A DNA stretch of 64,000 bases from Gyromitra esculenta (Eukaryota > Ascomycota > Pezizomycetes > Pezizales > Discinaceae): assembly GCA_038503075.1 (NCBI GenBank), contig JBCAML010000012.1, positions 1,178,001 through 1,242,000 of the forward strand. The letters are read 5' to 3'. The notes below the pieces were generated by a model, which did no database searches, was not told the DNA's origin, and saw only the letters and a program-made list of their open reading frames with translations. A program made the translations under genes and the position numbers. Positions within the stretch are counted from its first letter, which is position 1. Each line of letters starts with the position of its first letter. This document shows positions 45,262-57,385 of the stretch, one piece after another.

Positions 45262-48200
45262 GCTGTTGCTGCATGTAGCTTTGGTCATGGGATATCACTG
45301 TATATATGATATGTAATAGATGCCAGTGCTTTTTTTTTACTTTTATTTTTTCGCACTGAGTGCGGTTGGAGAGATTTGGTACTGCGCATTTGCCTCATTT
45401 GAGTACCAATTAAGGCCATAATTGTGAATATAGTCGAGAATGAAGTGGTCTCTAATCTCCAAAGACCAATGAACAGAGAAGCTCTACCAAGCCCTCGCCA
45501 ACGATCCACGACCCTGGGCAGAACTATTTTCTAAATTATAGTGCCTACGTGTAGATACATTATGTCCGTGATGCGATTTCAGTGCATAGGCCTCGGCGAA
45601 ACCCGAAATTCTCTTGACTTGAGAAAATCGTCAAAAAACGATAATACGTACGAGAGCTTCCAAAGCTGACATTTGAATTATAGTGTGTGCATTAGGTTAA
45701 TTCAATAAATTTTAGCCCAAGTACCTTTTGCACAGCAACCAGGACTCAAGCACCACCGATCGCGATTAAACCTTAAAGATTCACTAGAATACAGTAAATA
45801 TTAAATACTTTTAGCAAAGTAATTTTCAAGTAGTAGTAGTAGAACTAGTGGAAATTCCTTAAACCCTTGGTTTGTATTTTTATCCATCTCTCCTAATTTA
45901 ATGTAAAAAAAATTTAACCCAAGATCGAACTGCCATATATAGCAGATTCCACCATCTGATACCACATCACGAGAATATCTGTCTAGATGCTGTATATTCC
46001 GACCCATAAGCCCATAGCCCACGTACTTTCTATGACGCGGTGATCTCATTTCCATAAGCGTTCTTAACTGATGCCACTCAATCACAAACCCGAATATCTT
46101 AGTGTTTCAGGCTAAAAGCATAAACTAAACCCAATAAAATAAGATACCAGCACAGTAAAATATACCTTTCACAATCTCAACCGCAACTACGCTCTCCAGC
46201 GAATGCACAAATTCCCAGTCAAAGCCCCCCCCCCGGGGACCTGGTTTTCCCAGTAAAGACAGACCAGAGTGTGCGCTGGCACAACATCCAGGGGACACGA
46301 GAATGATACTGTGGAGTTATGGCCGGCAAGGTACAGAATCTGTACATCGTACATTAATAACATCCCGTCATCGATCACTAAAGAGCAATAATCGGTCAAA
46401 TGATCAATCGTTCCTTATCTCTCCAACTTGGGCGTGGGAATCTGGAATGGAAAAAATTACCTGTATGTACATGTAGTCTTTCTTTTTTTTTCTTTTTTTC
46501 TTTCCTGCACACTTGGTCATGTCCAGTCTTTCAAACCGAGAAAACTACATGTAACTCCCACGGCCGCGGCTGCCTGCTTAGAGTACAGTAAGCACTTCTT
46601 ATAGCCCTCCCACGAAACCCTAAATATATTATGGGATAAGCGGAATTATATACCCACGCATCAGAGAAATAAATAAATTTGAAAGGCGAGCGAGGGAGGG
46701 GTTGCGTGCCACGCGGTGGCTAGAGCGCTCGACTGAGCGAGAAATGTCGTAATAAATTACATTAACACAGTTTCCATATCCTCCCAGGGTTTTCAGGAGT
46801 GCAGATGAGTGCAGCGAAGCTTAAGATGAAAAAGATTTCTTAAAGATTACTTCGGGGTTAAGCACAGAACATTAGAAAAAGAGAATTTGCTATCACCTAT
46901 CAATTATGCTTAGTCTTCTTTTTTTCTTTCTTTTTTTTCTCACGGCTACCTGCTTAAGTTGGCACTGAGGATCTAGAATAAGCCAAGCATTAGTGAGCTT
47001 TGTTTCAGAGACCTTGCATGAGCTCGAGGATCTCCTCGAATCCCCAAAATAACCAGTATGCACGTGTTGTGTAACAAACGAAACAACAATGCTAATGCAT
47101 CAAAAACATATATTCCGGAGTGCGAGTGATGAGAGTGTATGGTTGAGCAAATGAGTTAGTCAAAGTCCCACACCCAATCGATCATTTTCAGTAGCATCGG
47201 AGCGACCTATATATAAACGTCGTCACTCAGAAAATCGAGTGATATTTCATGACTAATTTTTGGATGAGAGGGCTTCCCTCGTTAAAATTCGATTCGAGCC
47301 GCTACGAATCTTCAATGATAATCGAAATGCTACTCGGAGTGAAAATAGTTTGCTTGCGTTCATTACAGAGGTATCGCAGACATGAAGGTCCCATCCAGAG
47401 GCCCCATCCCCGCAATCCCAGCAGCGACAGCAAAGTATCTTTGCACATTGTTCCTACCACAGCCCCACTAAATTATCGGCTGCTACATCCAGAAGTTGAG
47501 TAAGATTGTGGAGCTGTGGCTGCCATTCTCTGCCATTCTCTGCCTCGGAGTCTTTACGGAGGGTGCGAGTTTTCGAGGATCGAGAACTGTAGGATTCGTA
47601 TACTCTGGCGATCAAGCTGTACAGAAATAAGAAGACCAGCTTCAAGTCCAACGACAGTGGGTATCTTCTCTCATTCTTTTCTGTTTCGCCGTCTAATAAG
47701 AACCAGGAAATGGAGAGAGATCGTCAGCATAGAAAATATGTTGACGAATACAGCTCGTGCCAAAGAGGCCGAAAAACCACCACAGGACCTAAACCCACCC
47801 GCCCACCTCGGGTATTGACTGCTAAACGGATATTAATCCGCCGCATCCTCGTCATCGTGGCCTGGAGTACCGTGGAGGTACTCATATCCGCCACGGAAGA
47901 CATTCCAAAGTCGACAAAAAAAATCAAAGATTTACAGGATAATCAATGGTGGACGTGATATAGTTGATGTAGTGACTGCATTGTTTCAACTTTATTTTGG
48001 CAACCATACATGGGTCTGGCAGTTAATTGCTGCAAACGCAGCAATAATTCTCATAGACCTCCGTGCCTAAAGAATTTCAAAGAATACCCCATGCTACACA
48101 TCAAGACAACATGGGATGTATTTAACACGACGGGCCGGCATATGTAAACACCATCCCATGCAGACTGCATGGGATGTGCTTAACGTGATAGCACGCGGTG

Positions 48201-48899
48201 TTGTGGTAAGTTTGAATTCATGGCTCAGATTGCTTGAGCATTGCTAAGCAACGTCAAGTGTCTCCAGCACCAACTGTAGTGTTAGGGAACAAGATCTGCC
48301 TGACTCGGAGGAACTGAGGAACTCCGGCAAGCGCTTAACAGTTGTAGATCGAGACATCTTAGTTTTAGAGATCCTCCAAAGTCGATATCTGCTCTTATAT
48401 TGACACACCAACACTAGACAGATATTTTTAGTAATACCGGTACAGGGACACGTGGTAAGAAAAGACGCCGAGTTAGATCTCGCTGTAAGCTATATAAAGG
48501 GATGGAGAATGGCTTTCTTTTTTCTTTTTTCCTTCGTGATAGTGCAGAAGAGCCACCTGGGAAATCTTCAAATGGTGATGCATCACTTGGTCGTGTGCAT
48601 ATTCGGGCCTTACAGTTCCGCATCCATTGCCGAGAAAATCACTTTGTATTGATACTTGATAACTCTAACAATTCCTCCAACACCATCTGTTATGTGCCGA
48701 AATTGCGGCATAGGACTCAGCAGCTGTAAATTCTAATTGCTTCCTTTCGGTATCCATTTCCTTTCTCTATCATCATTCATAGTAAATTTCTTGTTAGGCT
48801 TCTTAACTTCAGCCCAAGTGTATTTGCGCCAGGCCTTGAATGGCGAGGCCTCACACCATCCTCCTCCTCCACCTACTCCCCCTCACTAATCAACTCCAT
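45262..48899. other. 3.6-kb intergenic region
   Basis: No intact gene. Features: a poly-C run near 46228, T-rich tracts (46482, 46918), TACATGTA at 46468 and 46546, a repeat fragment near 46700-46735 resembling 59195-59240, a CACTCG-motif copy at 47234-47253 and a perfect 11-bp palindrome at 48152-48176. Confidence 0.5.
48152..48176. repeat. Perfect 11-bp inverted repeat, 3-bp loop
   Basis: CATCCCATGCA, GAC, TGCATGGGATG. The 10-mer CATGGGATGT also occurs about 65 bp upstream (around 48111), followed in both places by TTAAC and GA. Possibly a fragment of a small element. Confidence 0.7.
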
Positions 48900-49655
48900 G
48901 ACCAACTTTAAACCCACAATCAGCCCTCATTCACTCCATCCCCTTTAACCCGATGTTGCCCTTGCACGTCCCCTTTTCTCATATCTTCCTCTACTCTTAC
49001 CAACACTCCCCACCACTCCCACAAAATCCCAAGCCCATGAGACTGTCGAACTCGCTTTTGGTCACGTCAGCATCCTTCGCGATGCTCTCTGCCCTCTTAT
49101 CGAGCATGTCAAAGCCCTCTCCATGAAAGCCGATCTTGATTTGGAATATTTCGTCGCCTCCGATGAATCCCGGCTGCATACAGACGTCTGCGGTGGTGAT
49201 AAAAAAACTCGCAAGTAAGTATCCGCGCCCAGTATCCAAGGACGTGGCCGAGAGCACTATACGAAGGTTGGTAGCGTTCGTGAGCGAGCTCGAAGCATAG
49301 GAAGAGAATGCTCGCATGGACTCTCTAGTGCTCTACAAGATGTACCATCGCCGCACCGAGGTGTGGTGGGATACGGTTGTGTCTCTGCAGGATAAGAGTG
49401 AGAAAAAATATGAAAACGAAAGTAGCCTTTGGGAGGTGACATGATACGGAAGAGAGGGCGAGGCAACTCGGAGTTTAGGTCGAGGGAGTCAAGGGTTGGG
49501 CGAAAGAGACTAGTGAATTGTTACTTTGTGATGAAGTGCAGTCTTGCGATGGAGAAGCTGTCAAGAATACGACGCTGCCGCTGAGAAGGAGGATTGTTAA
49601 TGGAACGGAGAAGACAGTTTTCTGGGTGCAGATGAACGGTTTTCTTCCGCTGTAA
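48890..49655 (+). pseudogene. Probable decayed gene
   Basis: Coding-like segments on the plus strand are broken. A segment from about 49012 reads ETVELAFGHVSILRDALCPL and on to KALSMKADLDLEYF. A segment overlapping in the next frame reads IKKLASKYPRP and VAESTIRRLVAFVSELEA, then hits TAG at 49298-49300, then continues in the same frame as EENARMDSLVLYKMYHRRTE and WWDTVVSLQDK. A 43-bp GT-AG intron (49436-49478) then gives VEGVKGWAKETSELLL and a stop at 49653. An upstream ATG at about 48896 meets TAA near 48947. Both stops could be C-to-T changes of CAA/CAG. I do not recognise a family; the peptides look helical. Mis-assigned introns remain possible. Confidence 0.35.
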
Positions 49656-52600
49656 TCCTTCCCGTTTGATTGTTTCATATATCCAGCCTATGTCGAAATA
49701 TTATCCTCACTGGTATGAGCACTCTGTCGCTTGTAAATCCGTAGTATTCTGTCACTTCTCTTATGCGATACCAAATCAAAACTTTTCCAGTTTAATCGAT
49801 GGGCACTTTTTTAGGCTGTGATAAGCAGTGATTGTGCAAACCCTCGCCGAAAAGCTGTACTCCAGATAATTGTGCAAGGCGAAACTATCAAAACCAAAAT
49901 ATCTTATGCTAGAAGAGACCAGAAACACATCTCAGATTACTATCAGAGGTTTTGTAACGCAGCTAAGATGTAGTACGGTACAATAACCCTATAATGATAT
50001 GATGTTAGAGCCAGTCCATATTCATATCAAGTAGTTACTGTTAGAGGAAAATACCAGTCCACATAAAATAATTACAGTTGGCCTATCTTCGCAAGGCGAA
50101 TGACCTTGTAGCCATTGGTGATTAGGTTATAATCAGCAAATCTAACCAAAATGCGGTAATATAATCCCTTCTCGTACCCCCGCCCGCACGAGATGCTAGA
50201 AAATAGTGGTAACACCTCGTCTAATGTTCAATAGGAGAGAAAGATGCTGGAAGGAAAGACTAAAGGATGCTAAGTGGGGTATTTGACCCCAGGACGACAT
50301 ACTATCTGGACCCTTGAGTAGCCAGTTCAGGAGAAACTCCGCTGCAGGATAGGAGTCTAATTTGACAGCATGCGTAAATATCACAACCAATTTCGAAACA
50401 CCAACTATTGAGTCAGAGTTTTCTTAGAAGCATTGACCCGCCTACAGCTACCCGAAAGAAGAACGCGTTATGCCGAGCCGTATTTCCCCCCGCAGCCAGG
50501 CAGTGCGTGTTATAGGAAGAACTGTCATTAACGCCACATATCGACCCGCACATGCATATCCCAAGTGGGTATTATGTCTCAGGCGAATTCTTGGTGGAAA
50601 TAATTGCAACATTAACAGTAAACTGTATTTTGTGCAAATAACTAAAATCCCCGCCAGAATCCCCTATCGTAACGCAGCCTATAGTTGGCGCCTGGCAACA
50701 GGCCTCGGAAAATCGTTTGTGGTTTTGTTATTTTCAGCTTAGGAAAATTAGAAATAGGTTTCGTTTAGGCTAAACAAGAAACGGTTATGTAAGTGGCTTT
50801 TTTTCTTCACCAAGAAGTGTCGTTCTCCTTGCCAATAAGACGAATCATATTCTTTCCCCGCCAAGTCTATTTTTATTCACCGACAAACAGTTTTGACAAA
50901 TACTCACAGTTTCTCCTAGTAATATCTCTGCTAGATATCGCAAAAGGCATCTTTCTAGGCCAAGTTTAACGGGAAACTGTGATCCAGTTGTTCTGAGAGT
51001 ACCAAAAAAGCATCAGGGTAGAATCGGTCCTGTTCGGCCCAAGAGAAAGTGTAAAAATTCGCAAACTAAAATTAGCACACAGTTAACAGTTAAAGGGCAT
51101 AAAAACAAGATAACAAGAATGTATTGCGTCAACTGTAACTAATATGTTCGCCCAATCGAGAAGTGCTGTAGCACTTGTCGTTAGATGATAGTCTTGGTAT
51201 TCTAGCTGCACTGCAAATGTTACTGGCAGCGAACGGCATACGATTTAGCAAACCCCAGCCCTCAGGTTCGCAATCTGAGTCTCGTGAACGTGTGTCCACG
51301 TAGCAAATACGACAACTTTAGCGTATGAAATTTGGCTTATGCTTAGACAGATGCTGGACCATACCCGGGTAGAAGATTATGGATAGTTTATCACAAACAA
51401 ATCAGAACCATCCTCATGCCTTGCGGGCCTTTCTACCACTCTCAGCCTCGTTTTCTAGAATTTCTATTTCCTCCAAACCCCTAGATTAATCGAGTGACGT
51501 ATCGTGTTGTCGTTTAACGCTAGATCCAAGCACCAAGTGTATCTCCACGAGTACGTGATGCTCACCTAGCGCTTCTAAAGACCTAGTCGGCCGATATGCG
51601 GGGGACCCCTGGAAATGAGCCAAAAGGCTCAAAAAAGAGTGATCTTATAGGTTACATGGCCCTATATGTGACCTATAACGCATTTGAGCCTTGGCATTCT
51701 CTAAAGGCCAGGCCTGTAGGACGCGTTATTCAAGCAGCAAAACAGTCTCATTTCTTTTCAGGAAGAGTAATTATTGGATGTCAAAGAGTCCTAATATTTT
51801 CCCCAGCAATTGAGATGTAAGGGACCTGTAATTTTGAGCCGTTAATACAATTTATCGACGACAATAAAAATGACTGCTCGTTCGGGGTGGTAACCGGGCC
51901 GAGATGAGTCAACGTGGTGGGTCCTGAAGTATCTACCGTACTACTGCCACGATCGAGTTAACTGGGGAAGTAAGTAGGGCAAATATTAACACGAAATCGG
52001 ATAGGCAGAGCGCTTGTTTTATCGTCCATCATTTCCTTCTTTGTTGTAGTTCGCTGTGTCTTTTGTTAATAGGATAAAAGCATTGCGGCGCGACGGAAGA
52101 GTTTGTTAGCGAGGTAGAGTAGCTTCGGTTTTGCCGTCATCTCACGGGCAGGGGTTGAGTGGTGGCCAGGGCACTCAATGCTCACCAGGACCCTTGCGTG
52201 CATCTCTATCGTTCATCTTGGGATCCGCACAGACAAGAGAAGATCCAGAGCTGATCCGGATCAGCTTTGCGTTCGCTCACGTTGCCATGAGAACCGTAAG
52301 ATTAGATGGATCTAAAACGTTTGTGCTGGTCGAAGCGATCGAATGGCTCGCGAGAGACACCCCACCAAGCTGGCCATCGGAATCCACCTTCATGCATAGT
52401 CTCTCGCTACCGAGTGTTTTGGGGATAAGCAGAATGTGGTGATAGCCTGAGGTTCTGGTGTTGAGTTCCCCTAATTCCTGTTCTCGATAGCGTACTAAAA
52501 TCTCGGGGATGGTGGAATATTGCTCGGTCAAAGGAGGTTAAAGTGTGGCACAGAGCATAGAGTACATGCTATAAGATTGGTAAGGCCAGAGTGTGCATCG

Positions 52601-53948
52601 AAGTTTAAAGTGATGAAATTGGCAAGGATGCAGAGCAAGCTCGCTTCTCGGGGCGAGTCATGGAACGTGTTTGGCTCGTGATACGCGAGAACAAGACCGG
52701 GCGAGGCAGGTTCACACTCTTCTTTTTTCTTTTTCGGTCTTTGATATTTCAGACTGCCTTCCAAAAAAGAAACAATTTATACACTTTGGGGCTGAATTGT
52801 AGGGGGTATTTTTGGAGCTTGGAATGTGATTGCCAAGAAACTCAAAACATGGAACGACTCATCCAAATCCATTTCGCGCTTATGCGGGTGGAAAGATTGG
52901 ATGAAGTTTGAAAGGAGAAGCTGGTAAGGATGAGCCAGCAGAGTAGAGTAGAGTTGCTGCAAGGAACCATTTCAACCAGCAGCGTTAGTTAGCGACTGTT
53001 TCTAACCCAGCACTTCAACCCATCACCAGTGAGTAGACTGGAACCAACGGCTGGTTGCCTGCCCCTTTAATCGCCTGACAGAGAGATTGAGTTAGCTCCC
53101 TTAACCGGATGAGGTTCTCGGGGAATGGTGCTCGTGGGAAACTGCATGGACAACAAACTTCGCGAAGAAACTCATGTGCAGCATTCTATTTCACTGCATC
53201 GTCGGTTTCTTGCCCTGTGAACAGCAGAATAAGCAGTTTCGCTTGCTCATCCTCGTACCCTCGCAGACGCAGTGATATGTATCCAATCGAGGGTGAACCG
53301 TCTGGACGATATCCTCGAAAAGTGCAGAAAGCACTAGCTCTGGATTGAAATCTTGGTGAATAGGAGTGAATCGCTAATTCCACAATTGAATCAATCGGCA
53401 ATATCGCGCAAAAGAAATTCTGTTCCACCAGCACATCCATGGTACAGCATACGCGATGGTGGGGTGCTACAAACCAACCAGATGGAAGGGGCTTTTGGGG
53501 GAAGTTACACTCGCACCCAATTTCACAGAGAGACGAATCCCGTCTCACAATAAGCAACTTCACTGAAGGGCTTCCCATTTCAGCGAGCGGGACAGCTTTA
53601 GCACGGACATGGTCTCTACTGATTCCCCTGCCCTGTCAACGGCCATCGCCCCAACAGCATGAGCGAGCTTGTCACCGGTTGCAACCTCCCTGTTGCTGCA
53701 TGTCTCTGCCCCCCCCCCAAAACATGCTGCTCGACTACATATAACAGCCAACCTCCATTCTTCACTCTCTCCTCTCCTCTCTCTCCCAGCAGTCATTTTC
53801 AATCCACTCCCGCCTTCCGGTCTTTTTTGTTTCTTCCAATCCCTTGGAACCATTTGATTTTTAGTTTTTCAAACTACACCACACTCTTTCAAATAAATCG
53901 TCAAATAATTTAATCTTTGCTTTTCAGTAACTCAATCAATCAGCCAAA
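49656..53948. other. 4.3-kb gene-poor region
   Basis: Nothing supportable as a gene. A CACTCG-motif copy (minus) lies at 51488-51505. The open frame at 53186-53578 (minus) shows no family signature. The last ~250 bp before 53949 are pyrimidine-rich with ACTACATATAACAG at about 53733 as a possible TATA element of the wall-protein gene. Confidence 0.5.
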
Positions 53949-55009
53949 ATGAAGTACGCATTTTTCGCCGTTGCCTCCTCTGCGTTCGTCTCGTTCGCTT
54001 CTGCCTGGACTACTCCCGTTGGTGCCCAGCCCCAGGGAAATCCCATCGGACACCCTGGACTTGGTGAAATTGTCCCAGCTGGCAAGCCGTATACCATCAC
54101 CTGGACTGTATGTTGATCTTGGGAGTCTCCTTTGAAAGAGTACTTTTGCTGACAATTATTTGCTGCTGCTTAGCCTACAAGTGCTCCTGACACCGTGACC
54201 CTTCTCTTCCTTAAGGGTCCTTCTGAGAACGTCATCCCCCAGTTTGCCATTGCCGGTTAGTTCATCACTATAAACATTTTATCGATATTCGCTGGTTTGG
54301 TTGCTAATCTGCTATATTTCAGAGAAAATCCCCAACACTGGTTCTTATACTTTCACTGTGCCTGCTGATACCGTTGCTGGTCCTTCCGGTTACGGGATCC
54401 AGCTCATTGACGATGTCACTGGTTTCTACCAGTACAGCACTCAATTCGGTATCTCCAATGACGTGGTTTCGTCGTCCAGCTCATCGTCCAGTTCATCATC
54501 TTTGGCTTCCTCCTCCACCTCCTCTGCTGTCGTCACTTCCTCCAGCATCTCTTCCACCACCAGCGCACCAACCAGCAGCATCACTTCCTCTGCTTCGTCA
54601 TCAGCTGCCTCCTCCACCACTTCCGCTGTGTTCTCTGTCCAGGATGCCACCACTGTTGTCCATACCAACATTGTCACCGTCACCTCATGCGGACCTACTG
54701 TGACCAACTGTCCCGCTCACTCTATGACCACTGCTCCTACCTCGATCCCGGTTATTAAGTCTTCTGTCACATACTGGAGCAACAGCACTATGGCCACTGC
54801 AACCACCACCAAGGGTGGTGCTGCCTCGACTGGTTTCGGTGTCTCTACCACCGCTTCTCCTTCGCAGTTCACCGGTGCTGGTGAGAAGATTAGGGTTGGA
54901 TGTGCGATGGGTGCCGTTTTGGTTGCTGCTTTTGGTATGTTGTTCGCGATTTATTTTTCTATATAAATATTATAAAGCTAACTTGAACCCTCTAGCTCTT
55001 GCGTTGTAA
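53949..55009 (+). CDS. Kre9/Knh1-like secreted Ser/Thr-rich protein with GPI-anchor signal
   Basis: Exons 53949-54107, 54174-54255, 54323-54934 and 54996-55009 join in phase to 867 nt (288 aa). The signal peptide is MKYAFFAVASSAFVSFASA (1-19). The Ig-like Kre9/Knh1 N-terminal domain covers about 20-112: TPVGAQPQGNPI, then PAGKPYTITWT, DTVTLLFLKGPSENV and GSYTFTVPADTVAGPSGYGI. A Ser/Thr-rich, O-glycosylation-prone stalk follows (serine runs near 118-190). A hydrophobic tail (VGCAMGAVLVAAFALAL) fits a GPI signal. The last intron has a GTATGT donor, GCTAAC branch and CTAG acceptor; without splicing, the frame runs to 54966 and gives a different hydrophobic end. Such proteins sit in the membrane or cell wall and are linked to beta-glucan assembly. 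Confidence 0.9.
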
Positions 55010-57385
55010 ACTATCCTCGCGAACTTGACGAAGAATATTTGTAAATCCAATGTTTCGGAAGGGTATTTTGTTCGGTAATCAAAAAGTAGATAGGGGCAGG
55101 TTACATCAACAATATAAAATCATCCTATCTTTTGATATCTGTACTTTTGAATGCTCGTGGGAGATGTTTTTTCTTTTTGTGTGTTCTACTTTACGTGGGG
55201 TACCGCTAGATTTTCTTGGGGGTTTACGATAGCCAAAATCTAATGAAGGATGGGTTCTCGGGTGGTGTTTTCGTTTTTCCTTTGTCCGCTATTACTACTT
55301 CCATTCGACGCTGTAGCATTACTTTTTTGAGCGATACTTTTTTCTTTTGTTGTGCTTTGTACCATTTTCAGCAGGAGCAAGCAAAACTCCTTTTTTCACT
55401 TCTTTCCTCTGTTGTACGGAATACTTTTGTTTGAAACTTTAACCTATAGTGTGTATTATTGACGAGAAGTTCCGCTTTTCTAATTCGCTCATCTCCTACC
55501 GTGAAATCGAGTTCCCTTGGCCTGGAAACGGGCAGGGTTTACCTTGCTGTGAGGCGCCTGCTGAAAAAGAGATTGATTTTCCAGGAACACTCACCGGTGT
55601 TTCACGTTGAAATGGTGATTTCCCGATTAGGCTCTGGTGGAATTTCGGCACGTTGCCGACTTGCCTACCCATTCTTTGCGTGGGTTCGAATTGGGAACCC
55701 GTAAACACGCCATAAACGTCAGAGACAAATCATAAGTGGATCCACATTCTACTTTTTGTTTGGAGTACAGGGTTATAAACTCCATTGCTCCTGGTCACGA
55801 GAACCCCTATTTTTTCCGTTAAAGGAGAACCCAAGTTCTTTCTTAGTGCGAAATTCCAAGGGAGAAAAAAAAAGGTACGTATGAGATTAGTACTCGGTGA
55901 TACGGGCCGCTATATGTCCCACCCCCCTAAAATGGCCCCCCCTCCCCTTTGTACCCTTCCCCCTCCGAGTTGCCGACGGGCTTGCGACAACGAACCCTTT
56001 ACCCATCTATGGAAGGTGGGTTGCGGATTGGGGAGTGGGAGAGGGGTTTGTTTAGTTCCTGAATCTTGAACCAGACTTGTTTTGGAATTTGGGGGGTGGG
56101 GATTAGGTCTTGGCGAGATCTCGCTTAAGTGAGTCACTAATTCCTTGCAGACGAGTGCTTAGCCATGATCGTTTACATTCCGGGATTTGGTTTGCTCCTT
56201 CCTGTTTGTTTATTTTGGGTTACACAACGGCGATGGATCGATGGATGGGGGATGGGGGATGGGTACTCTACTTCGGGGATTCCCCGTTCCCACCCTCACC
56301 CCCACCCCCACCACCTCCCCTTTTAAGGTTTCACGGATGCTTCAAGGTGGGGGGTTTATGGTTGGTGATGGAGGGAGTTAATTGATGGGTTTCTTCTGCT
56401 TTTTTTAATTTTTTAATTTTTTGGTGGGTTGGAAAGGGTCATGGGAATCATGGGATGTTTGTTGTTGTGCAGCTACTGTCCTAAAAGTCTTTACACACCC
56501 CTACATAGCAATCTGAGAACACAACAAGTCACTAAACCCAAGCTGTAAGAGAGTAATTAAAAATGGGAGATATATACATATAATTATTAGCATACTAGGC
56601 ATACTGTAGTATTGCGACGTTTAGGTAATCTCCTTCTAGTAAAAACTGCACTTTAAACCTACTGGCGGTAAGTTTGGTAGTAGAGGGGTGCAAAGACTTT
56701 TGGGATGCAACTGTGCTGATCGGAGGTGGTGGGGTTCTGGTGGGTTGGGGTTGCACGTACATGTGGGGGATGTACGTGTGGTCCGGTGTGGGGTGTATTG
56801 TAATGGGAGTTGATTAGGTCAGTAGGTAGGTAGGCTCTTTGCTATCGAGTGGTTGTACATGAACAGATGGAGGTGATGTAACGGAATGTTGCTGTTGGTG
56901 GGGATATTCGTACCTATCTATTGAGCGGTCTATTTATGCTATACGTACAGAGCTTGCGTCGTTCAGGATCTTGTTTTTAGTATTTTGTACATGGCAAACG
57001 ACTGTTTCTCCTCGCGTGTCTACAGATGGTTTTTGACAGTGTGGTAGGAGTTCGATTAGCCAGAAACCGAGATGATGTTTATTCGAGCTGAAAGAAGTCG
57101 CTTTACTACAGCCCTCCCCTCCCCAAGTGCTACAGTACGAAAGTAGAATGAAATTGGTCCCGTTTTTCCAACTGTAATTAAATTTACTTGCCAATCACGG
57201 ATCACACCATAAACTTAAAACTTGCACAGCTCGAATTAATGGGTAGATATAGAAGAAACAGCAGCTATCAGAGAATTACGAGCTCCTCAGATACTGCACG
57301 CATCACCGCTATAAGCTATGAGGCTTCTTATGATACTAACAAATTCTTGTTAAATAATAAGAAGTAGAGAATTCGTTATCTAGGC
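55010..57385. other. 2.4-kb intergenic region
   Basis: Tail-to-tail flanks of the wall-protein and first BTB gene. It has G-rich and C-rich simple tracts (55915-55990, 56235-56330). No gene seen. Confidence 0.5.

Noticed and set aside
46705..46740. tRNA-like sequence (GTGGCTAGAGCGCTCGACTGAGCG)
   Set aside because: It resembles an A-box and anticodon arm, but no B-box or acceptor pairing follows.
53186..53578. 130-aa minus-strand open frame
   Set aside because: Could be a small gene, but I see no homology, no promoter and no conserved features, so it is not called.
55675..55705. Possible tRNA B-box GGTTCGAATT
   Set aside because: No matching A-box or cloverleaf upstream.
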